A stretch of 9,504 nt of DNA from JBKEAJ01 sp047975005 (GTDB taxonomy: Bacteria > Bacteroidota > Bacteroidia > Bacteroidales > Prolixibacteraceae), in assembly GCA_047975005.1 (NCBI GenBank), contig JBKECW010000074.1, positions 1-9,504 of the forward strand, in the 5' to 3' direction. Every line of letters starts with the position of its first letter. Positions within the stretch are counted from its first letter, which is position 1. The notes below the pieces were generated by a model. The model was not told the DNA's origin. It was given only the letters and a program-made list of their open reading frames with translations, and ran no database searches. Shown here piece by piece: positions 1-5,274 of this stretch. Made by a program: the position numbers and the translations under genes.

Positions 1-609
1 GGGCAATCTGTCGTATTGGGCTTGTCGGTATCTCCCACGTTCAGCAAACTTGACGCTTCTGGTTCTGAATCGCAAGGGGCTGATTTTGGAATTGGCTATG
101 ATTTCGGTTTGACTGCCGACTTCTTTCTTGATGGCAACTACCGATATGCTATCACATCTGGACTTATTATCTCAAACATAAATTCAAGTATAGATTATAC
201 CCCCAACGAAGATACAGGCTTTGGTGATGCCAACCTTGTTGCCGGGAGCAGAGTGTCGATAGACTATCGTTTAAAGTATTTGGAAATCCCTTTAGCCTTC
301 AGATTAAGAACAAGACAATTTAATCGAGCAACATTTTGGGGGCAGTTCGGACTATTCGCCGCCATCAATGTAGGAGCAAAAGCGAGTAGCAGCGATGGGC
401 AGCTAAATAAGAATGGAATCGGAAGGGACATCAATCTATTTAATATGGGATTGAATATTGGTATCGGCATGGAATATGATATGGGAGGACAGAATGCTTT
501 GGGTTTTGCCATCGTATCCAAAAACGGATTTGTTGATGTTGTTGACGGTGGTTTTGGTGGCAAGACAACTTCTAATGTTATTGCATTGCAATGTAGCTTT
601 ATATTCTAG
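1..609 (+). CDS. Outer-membrane beta-barrel protein, 5'-truncated by the window edge
   Basis: The reading frame is open from base 1, so the gene begins upstream. A TTG at 16 could serve as a start only on paper, because five in-frame codons (GQSVV) precede it and the protein has no signal peptide from there. About 202 residues are visible. They alternate polar and hydrophobic residues in barrel-like strands, with a YLEIPLAFRLRT strand typical of the small Bacteroidota barrel family (PorT-like / OMP_b-brl). A glycine-rich strand near NIGIGMEYDMG follows, and the chain ends in the aromatic residue Phe (CSFIF), usual for outer-membrane barrels. The stop TAG is 21 bases before the next gene, which suggests one operon with the CarboxypepD_reg-like protein and the sulfatase. 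It is probably a small 8-10 strand barrel in the outer membrane. Its ligand or partner cannot be read from the sequence. The family assignment is fairly safe; any transport or anchoring role is a guess. Confidence 0.75.
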   Translation, partial: GQSVVLGLSVSPTFSKLDASGSESQGADFGIGYDFGLTADFFLDGNYRYAITSGLIISNINSSIDYTPNEDTGFGDANLVAGSRVSIDYRLKYLEIPLAFRLRTRQFNRATFWGQFGLFAAINVGAKASSSDGQLNKNGIGRDINLFNMGLNIGIGMEYDMGGQNALGFAIVSKNGFVDVVDGGFGGKTTSNVIALQCSFIF

Positions 610-618
610 CATCCAAAA

Positions 619-630
619 AGCCTGAAGGCT
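619..630 (+). repeat. Small dyad abutting the second gene's start codon
   Basis: AGCC-TGAA-GGCT forms a 4-bp GC-rich stem with a four-base loop. It ends exactly at the base before the ATG at 631. The only purine-rich stretch that could act as a ribosome-binding site (GAAGG, 624-628) lies in the loop and 3' arm. The stem is short and could be chance, but its position could tune initiation of the gene after the barrel gene. Confidence 0.3.
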
Positions 631-2154
631 ATGAAGTCCATTAAAATATTCATCTGTCTTTTATTTGTCATCACTTTTCTGCATCCCGAACTGTCAGCCC
701 AGACGGTGATAAGATCGGTGGTTGTAGACTCTGCAACGCAGGAAGGCATACCCTATGCAGCACTTGGTTTTGCAGACGATAATAAGATAAGCACTATATG
801 TTCGGAAACGGGCGAATTTAAACTAAACATAGGAACTAAGAAAGTTACAGACTCCATAAAGATAGCTTGTGTGGGGTACGCAAGCCGTACTATTGCGGTA
901 AAAGATATTGGAGAAAAGATAGAGCTCTCTCAGGGTGTTAAGGTCTTGAAAAATGTGGTGATTTTAGATAAAGAGCTTTCAGCAGAGGAGATAATCGAGA
1001 AGGCAAAGGAGAGTATTGACAGTATTTATGAAATGGGCTATTCCAAGCAGCGCACTTTTGTCAGACAGACCTCTACACTCAAAGTAACCAAGCTAGGCTA
1101 CAAAATTAAAAAGAGTACTATTCCCGAAATTAATAATACTTTCATGGATACGATGTTTTCGTACATTCCAGACATGAATATCCTATGTCAGGAAGCTCTG
1201 TGCGATGTCTATGCCTCTCTACTAAAACCTAACGGCAGGATAAAGCATGATTTCTTGAAATCGTATGCCACATCTCCCGACGGCGATGTCCAAAAATTAA
1301 GTGTTCAGTTTAGCGACAAAATGGAGAGAATCCTGAAAGAAAGAATTAAGAGAGATTCTTATTTCAAGATACGCTCTGGTATTATCGGTACTGCCATAGG
1401 CAAAGAGGAAGGGGGCATGGATAGTCTCATCTCAGAAGCCAAAGAGTTGAACGAGGAAGCCAGCGAAGAGGTTAAGAACACGGACTTTGTCGAAAGTATA
1501 GAGAGTGGTGTATTGCAGAGCAATAGGAGATTGTTCATAGACAAGAGCGGTGATTTAGATTTTATCGTGAGAAATAAGAAGTATGATTTTGAGAAAGTTG
1601 ATTTTGCGGTATTTGGAAACGAACTCGCCTACAAAATATCTTTTACTCCCAAAGGAGGGGCGAGGCTTAAAGGAACAATATTTATCAATATCGACGACTA
1701 TGGGATAATGAGAGTTGAATACGAGAATGTTAAGTCAATATCCAAGTTTAGCATGTTTGGAGTGGAGCTGAATGTGTTTCGTTATAAGGGGATTATGATG
1801 TTTGAGAAAAATAAAAATGCTAAATACTTTCTAAAATATGCCGATCATACAGAGGCTGCGTTTATGAGGATCAATAGACCACTGACAATCATAGAGAAGA
1901 ATAAGAAGGTAATAGGTCGGCGCAAGCAAAACCAAGTTAGTTTCGATTTTGATTTAAGTGGAGTTGGTGAAAATAAGACTGAATATATAGCTTTTGATAA
2001 TGAAGCGATCACAAAGCAAAATTACAACAATAAGCGAAAAAGCGAGTTTAGTGGTTATGAGTATATGAAAAAGTACGATCCAAGCTTTTGGGAAGGCTAT
2101 AATATAATCGAACCCAACAAGCTGATGAATGAGTACAAAAATATTAAGGAATGA
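631..2154 (+). CDS. Secreted CarboxypepD_reg-like domain protein of unknown function
   Basis: The product is 507 residues. Residues 1-23 are a Sec signal peptide with a probable signal-peptidase I site after Ala23 (ELSA|QT), so it is periplasmic or bound to the outer membrane. Residues about 24-110 resemble the CarboxypepD_reg-like beta-sandwich common in Bacteroidota: VVDSATQEGIPYA, then a Gly/Glu turn (SETGEFKLNI), then a CVGYAS strand. A stretch beginning near ELSAEEIIEKAKESI (about 116-130) recurs in Bacteroidota proteins of this architecture. An acidic, probably helical stretch lies near 263-298. Beta-rich sequence follows (ELAYKISFTP and GTIFINIDDYGIMRVEY, about 331-364), of a kind seen in periplasmic half-barrel folds. 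The C-terminal part contains FWEGYNII. No catalytic motif is visible, and no C-terminal barrel like that of the larger DUF5686 proteins. The stop overlaps the sulfatase start, implying translational coupling. The function is unknown; a carrier, chaperone or assembly role with the neighbouring barrel is speculation. Confidence 0.8.
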   Translation: MKSIKIFICLLFVITFLHPELSAQTVIRSVVVDSATQEGIPYAALGFADDNKISTICSETGEFKLNIGTKKVTDSIKIACVGYASRTIAVKDIGEKIELSQGVKVLKNVVILDKELSAEEIIEKAKESIDSIYEMGYSKQRTFVRQTSTLKVTKLGYKIKKSTIPEINNTFMDTMFSYIPDMNILCQEALCDVYASLLKPNGRIKHDFLKSYATSPDGDVQKLSVQFSDKMERILKERIKRDSYFKIRSGIIGTAIGKEEGGMDSLISEAKELNEEASEEVKNTDFVESIESGVLQSNRRLFIDKSGDLDFIVRNKKYDFEKVDFAVFGNELAYKISFTPKGGARLKGTIFINIDDYGIMRVEYENVKSISKFSMFGVELNVFRYKGIMMFEKNKNAKYFLKYADHTEAAFMRINRPLTIIEKNKKVIGRRKQNQVSFDFDLSGVGENKTEYIAFDNEAITKQNYNNKRKSEFSGYEYMKKYDPSFWEGYNIIEPNKLMNEYKNIKE

Positions 2155-3698
2155 ATAAACTGTTACTATTTGCATTGGGTCTTGTAGTTTTACTTCAAGG
2201 CTGCACCAAAGACAAGAAGAGCGAGAGCTCTGAGTTTCCAAACATTATCTTCATTCTCGCCGATGACATGGGCTATGGCGATGTGAGCTGTCTAAATGAG
2301 GAGGCAAAAGTGTCGACACCAAATCTCGACAAACTGGCTTCGGAAGGGATGATTTTCAACGATGCCCATTCAGGCTCGGCGGTGTGTACGCCCACACGCT
2401 ACGGAATACTTACCGGCAGATATTGCTGGCGTAGTTCGCTGAAAAGAGGAGTTTTAGTGCCTTGGGACGAGCCTTTAATCGAAGCCGACCGCCTGACTGT
2501 CGGCGATATGCTTAAAAGTAAGGGCTACACCACTGCTTGCATCGGCAAATGGCATTTGGGATGGCAGTGGGCAACTACCGATGGCTCTCGGCTTAAAGAA
2601 AATGGGCAGTCTATTGATAATGCACAGCGACAAGCTTTCGCTAGCAAAGTCGATTTTGCAAAGCCTGTTGCAGAAGGTCCAATCACACGAGGGTTTGATT
2701 ATTATTTTGGCGACGATGTGCCAAACTATCCGCCATACTGTTTTATTGAAAACGACAAAACAGTAGGTATTCCCGATAAAGTAAAACCGGACTCTCTTTT
2801 TGGGCATAAAGGACAAATGGTTGAGGGGTGGAAGCTCGAAGATGTTATGCCCATTCTTACATCCAGGACAGTAGATTATATTCGCAATAAGGGCAAAGTA
2901 TTTAAGAGGGAGACAGGTAAGCCATTTTTCTTGTACTTTCCGCTAACCGCACCACACACACCTATTGCACCGGCAAAAGAATTTCAGGGGACAAGCAAAG
3001 CCGGAGCCTACGGCGACTACGTGCAGCAGGTAGATTGGACTGTGTGGCAAGTAATGAAAACATTGGAAAAGGAGGGATTGGCAGACAAGACCTTAATCAT
3101 ATTTACCAGCGATAATGGTTCGCCTGCACGAAGTGGTGAAAATATGTTGGGAGGACTAAGGTCGGTTTTGAAATACGGACATAATCCGAGTTGTCATTTC
3201 TCAGGGATAAAGGCTGACATTTACGAAGGCGGACACCATGTGCCTTTTATCGCCAAATGGGCAGGAAAGATTAAGGCAGGTAGCACTAGTGAGGAAACAA
3301 TTTGCCACACCGACTTTATGGCAACATGTGCTGATATTGTAGACTATGACCTGTCCGATAATGACGCCGAAGATAGCTACAGTTTACTATCTGTTTTAGA
3401 AGGACAAAGCTATAGCTCCCCATTAAGAGAAGCGACAGTGCATCATTCTTCGCAGGGGCAGTTTGCCATACGTCAGGGAGAATGGAAGTTGATATTGGGC
3501 GGCGGTTCAGGAGGATGGACAGTACCTACCAACAACAAGCAAGCAGAGAAGCAAGGATTACCGCTGATACAGCTATATAAAGTAAAGGGCGATGTCGGAG
3601 AGAAAGAGAATCTTTACGAGCAGAACCCCGAAGTTGTGGAGCAGATGACTGCTCTTTTGGAAAAGTATAAGAGCGAAGGTCGTTCAGCCCCCAAATAA
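2151..3698 (+). CDS. S1-family (arylsulfatase-type) sulfatase lipoprotein, Cys-type
   Basis: This 515-residue enzyme should hydrolyse sulfate esters, probably on a glycan. A lipoprotein signal ends in LLQGC, with acylated Cys18. Residues 19-23 (TKDKK) are not the acidic run typical of Bacteroides surface-export signals, so periplasmic or surface location is open. Visible S1 signatures are ADDMGYGD with metal ligands D38/D39; Cys79-T-P-T-R83, where Cys79 would become formylglycine; LTGR; GKWHLG with K133 and H135; APH with H269; SDNG with D321/N322; and GIKADIYEGG with K354. The C-terminal subdomain has the usual QLYKVKGD...ENLYEQNPEVV and ends near GRSAP. Length is normal for the family. The Cys form requires an anSME or FGE-type maturase, which is not in this window. 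One oddity is His363 where EGGxRxP sulfatases usually carry Arg. The ATG overlaps the upstream stop (ATGA) and TAAGGA directly precedes it, so translation is probably coupled. Family is certain; subfamily and substrate are not readable. Confidence 0.95.
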   Translation: MNKLLLFALGLVVLLQGCTKDKKSESSEFPNIIFILADDMGYGDVSCLNEEAKVSTPNLDKLASEGMIFNDAHSGSAVCTPTRYGILTGRYCWRSSLKRGVLVPWDEPLIEADRLTVGDMLKSKGYTTACIGKWHLGWQWATTDGSRLKENGQSIDNAQRQAFASKVDFAKPVAEGPITRGFDYYFGDDVPNYPPYCFIENDKTVGIPDKVKPDSLFGHKGQMVEGWKLEDVMPILTSRTVDYIRNKGKVFKRETGKPFFLYFPLTAPHTPIAPAKEFQGTSKAGAYGDYVQQVDWTVWQVMKTLEKEGLADKTLIIFTSDNGSPARSGENMLGGLRSVLKYGHNPSCHFSGIKADIYEGGHHVPFIAKWAGKIKAGSTSEETICHTDFMATCADIVDYDLSDNDAEDSYSLLSVLEGQSYSSPLREATVHHSSQGQFAIRQGEWKLILGGGSGGWTVPTNNKQAEKQGLPLIQLYKVKGDVGEKENLYEQNPEVVEQMTALLEKYKSEGRSAPK

Positions 3699-3706
3699 AG
3701 AAAAAC

Positions 3707-3749
3707 TTATATATGATAGAATGTCGATAAGTATCTCTATCTTATATAA
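3707..3749. repeat. Long AT-rich inverted repeat after the sulfatase gene
   Basis: The arms are 3707-3720 and 3736-3749, 14 bases each with one mismatch (TTATATA-n-GATAGA against its complement), with a 15-base loop. The repeat begins 8 bases after the sulfatase stop. No T-run follows on the plus strand, so it is not a classic intrinsic terminator. It may form a 3'-end-stabilising stem on the operon mRNA or act together with the adjacent terminator. Confidence 0.5.
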
Positions 3750-3757
3750 CAACAAAA

Positions 3758-3782
3758 AAGAGGTGCAATTACTGCACCTCTT
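3758..3782 (-). terminator. Intrinsic terminator between convergent genes, best for the kinase gene
   Basis: There is a perfect 10-bp stem (AAGAGGTGCA / TGCACCTCTT) with a 5-base loop. Read on the minus strand it is followed by TTTTTTGTTGTT including the end of the stem, giving a proper U-tract 22 bases after the kinase stop. On the plus strand the stem is followed only by a weak CTCTTAGGTT, so it is at best a poor terminator for the sulfatase operon, though it may work both ways. Confidence 0.85.
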
Positions 3783-3804
3783 AGGTTACAAAAACTAAAA
3801 AAAG

Positions 3805-4902
3805 TCATGAAAACTTGACTGTATCTTTAACGACTTGCTTCATAGCTTCGTATTGTTCCTCCATGCTTTGTAGTAGTTTATACTGAGCGCGCGTGCGGAT
3901 TAAATTGTGCTTTGGCGATTTGGTTTTATAATAATTGTCGCCGTCTATATAATCCATCAGGAAGCGCAGTACTTGTTCGTAGGTAATATATTTAGCAGAA
4001 AATGCCAGGTATTCCAACTCCTTCTCGCTAAGGAACGATGAACTTTCTTCCAAGTATCCTTTGGCAAAGGCCTTGTAAATTTCCATATCCATCGAAACAT
4101 TATCGAGGTTCTCATCGTCCTCAAGTCCTGTATTTGTATAGAAGCGCATAGCATCGCCAAAATCGTTCAATACTGTACTGCTCAGTACAGTGTCGAGATC
4201 TATAACACAAAGCACATCGCCATGCTTGTCGAAGAGGATATTGTTTATCTTAGTGTCGTTATGACTGATGCGGGTAGGGATAACGCCGTCTTCCACAAGC
4301 TTCCAAAAGTCCAACATTTCTTGCTTGCGACTTTCTATCCATTCGACTTCGGTAGCAACTTCTGATTTGCGCCCAACAGGGTCTTTGCTCAGTACCTCGT
4401 CCCATTGCTTAAAGCGGTATCTAATGTCGTGGAAGCCCGGTAGTATATTCACAAGCGGCTCTTCTAAATCGGCTACCAATGATTGAAACTTGCCGATACC
4501 TTTACCGCCGGCATAAGCAAGCTCCGGAGTTTCTGCTGCCGAGTAAGCGATTGTGTCTTCAATAAACAGACATACTGCCCAGTATTCGTCCTCCTCGTCG
4601 AGGAAATATAGCAGTCCCTCGTGTGTCGGAATGATAGTCATCGCTTCACGCATAGGATCACCACCTGCCGCCTCTACTTTCTTTTTGATGTGCAGACATA
4701 CTTTTTGAATATTATCCATCATCGCCGGAATAGGCGAGAATATGCTCTTGTTTTTGCGTTGCAGTATATAGCTCGGCGAGCCTGATTGGGTTTTAATAAT
4801 AAAAGTGTCATTTATAAAACCTTCGCCAAGTGGCTTAACTTCCGAAACCTCTCCCTCCAGTTGAAATTTCTTCGCAATGTCTAATAACTTGTTACCGTCC
4901 AT
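3805..4902 (-). CDS. NahK-like N-acetylhexosamine 1-kinase (APH/choline-kinase fold)
   Basis: This 365-residue cytoplasmic protein has no signal peptide. The N-lobe carries a glycine-rich nucleotide loop (PLGEGFINDTF, 24-34) and a strand with YILQRKNKSIF (45-55). The hinge is near CLFIEDT (111-117). The catalytic loop SHNDTKINNIL (213-223) has D216 as likely base and N221 as metal ligand; IDLDT (234-238) is the second metal-binding motif. As I recall Bifidobacterium NahK, the same motifs occur in the same order and at similar length (about 360 residues), including an N-terminal loop with INxT(Y/F), THNDTKLNNIL, and a C-terminal KxPxHNLxRTRxQ segment matched here by KSPKHNLIRTRAQ. NahK makes GlcNAc-1-P or GalNAc-1-P from the free sugar and ATP. 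Automated annotation would probably say aminoglycoside phosphotransferase, but resistance is unlikely. The gene has its own promoter and terminator. The fold is certain; the sugar 1-kinase role is probable; another sugar substrate is possible. Confidence 0.85.
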   Translation of the reverse strand: MDGNKLLDIAKKFQLEGEVSEVKPLGEGFINDTFIIKTQSGSPSYILQRKNKSIFSPIPAMMDNIQKVCLHIKKKVEAAGGDPMREAMTIIPTHEGLLYFLDEEDEYWAVCLFIEDTIAYSAAETPELAYAGGKGIGKFQSLVADLEEPLVNILPGFHDIRYRFKQWDEVLSKDPVGRKSEVATEVEWIESRKQEMLDFWKLVEDGVIPTRISHNDTKINNILFDKHGDVLCVIDLDTVLSSTVLNDFGDAMRFYTNTGLEDDENLDNVSMDMEIYKAFAKGYLEESSSFLSEKELEYLAFSAKYITYEQVLRFLMDYIDGDNYYKTKSPKHNLIRTRAQYKLLQSMEEQYEAMKQVVKDTVKFS

Positions 4903-4957
4903 GTTTCTTTATTTTATCTTTGTTTTTCTGTTGATAATTTGCTGTGCGTTAATTGTA

Positions 4958-4982
4958 TATCATCTGTCTGTGCGCGATGATA
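4958..4982. promoter_or_regulatory. Dyad in the kinase leader, possible operator or 5' stem
   Basis: TATCATC (4958-4964) is matched by GATGATA (4976-4982) around an 11-base spacer. It lies just downstream, on the minus strand, of the candidate -7 element at 4995-5002. It would therefore sit within the first few tens of bases of the kinase mRNA. It could be a regulator site or a leader hairpin. Seven-base arms can also occur by chance in AT-rich DNA. Confidence 0.35.
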
Positions 4983-4994
4983 GTTTTTGTCTTC

Positions 4995-5002
4995 CAAAGA
5001 TA
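4995..5002 (-). promoter_or_regulatory. Candidate Bacteroides-type -7 element for the kinase gene
   Basis: On the minus strand the bases read TATCTTTG, an exact match to TAnnTTTG. It would give a leader of roughly 85-90 bases before the ATG at 4902. No clear -33 TTG/TTTG is seen at the usual 19-21 base spacing, which lowers confidence. The start codon is preceded by A-rich sequence (AAATAAAGAAAC), as is common in this phylum. Confidence 0.5.
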
Positions 5003-5109
5003 GGGAAATATATGATAAGTCTTTATAAAGAATTATAGTTTTATTGATGTGTCATTAAAAATAGAACAAAGTGGATAGTTGAGTCAATATTTTTTAGATT
5101 AAAATCATA

Positions 5110-5117
5110 TAAGTTTG
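5110..5117 (+). promoter_or_regulatory. Candidate distal -7 element for the susC-like gene
   Basis: TAAGTTTG matches TAnnTTTG exactly. A transcript from here would have a leader of about 150 bases, which would include the A/T dyad at 5130-5160. No -33 element is found at the usual spacing, so this competes with the proximal candidate at 5204-5234. Confidence 0.4.
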
Positions 5118-5129
5118 TTTCTCTGACAC

Positions 5130-5160
5130 AAAAAAATAGATACTTGTTCATTATTTTTTT
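5130..5160. repeat. A/T-only inverted repeat in the susC upstream region
   Basis: AAAAAAATA (5130-5138) is complementary to TATTTTTTT (5152-5160) with a 13-base loop. If transcribed from the distal promoter it would form a weak hairpin ending in a U-run, which could cause pausing or attenuation. If it lies upstream of the real promoter it is simply an A-tract/T-tract pair that may bend DNA. Confidence 0.35.
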
Positions 5161-5203
5161 TACTTTAGCTCTTAGTAGAATTACGCTCATTGGCAGAAGT
5201 ATT

Positions 5204-5234
5204 ATTGTATAGAGCCATAAAATGTATATAGTTG
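5204..5234 (+). promoter_or_regulatory. Candidate proximal promoter for the susC-like gene
   Basis: TTG at 5205-5207 lies 19 bases before TATAGTTG at 5227-5234, which differs from TAnnTTTG at one base. The spacing fits Bacteroides primary-sigma promoters and would leave a leader of about 35-40 bases before the ATG at 5275. Confidence 0.35.
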
Positions 5235-5274
5235 GAATGAATTTATTGTTTAATGAACAAAAAAAGCAGTGCAT

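Larger units (their letters stand above)
4903..5274. other. AT-rich divergent promoter region between kinase and susC-like genes
   Basis: These 372 bases carry no convincing gene. They contain candidate -7 elements for both directions, a 7-bp dyad near the inferred kinase transcript start, and an A/T-only inverted repeat in the susC leader. Several A- and T-tracts (for example around 5130-5136 and 5154-5161) could bend the DNA or act as UP elements. I see no riboswitch-like conserved core and no tRNA. Confidence 0.7.

Noticed and set aside
264..563. 99-codon minus-strand ORF opposite the barrel gene
   Set aside because: Pro/Ser/Leu-rich shadow of a Gly-rich barrel sequence; no start signal.
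2475..2816. 113-codon minus-strand ORF inside the sulfatase gene
   Set aside because: It lies opposite coding sequence with conserved sulfatase motifs, and its product is not protein-like.
4268..4486. 72-codon plus-strand ORF antisense to the kinase
   Set aside because: It covers the kinase catalytic loop region in reverse; low-complexity Ser-rich translation is typical of a shadow frame.
3805..4902. Aminoglycoside resistance gene
   Set aside because: The fold is APH-like, but motifs, length and context fit a NahK-type sugar 1-kinase, and there is no mobile element or resistance context.
5269..5274. GTG at 5269 as the susC start
   Set aside because: It adds only Met-His ahead of a standard MNKK signal peptide; ATG 5275 is the simpler start.
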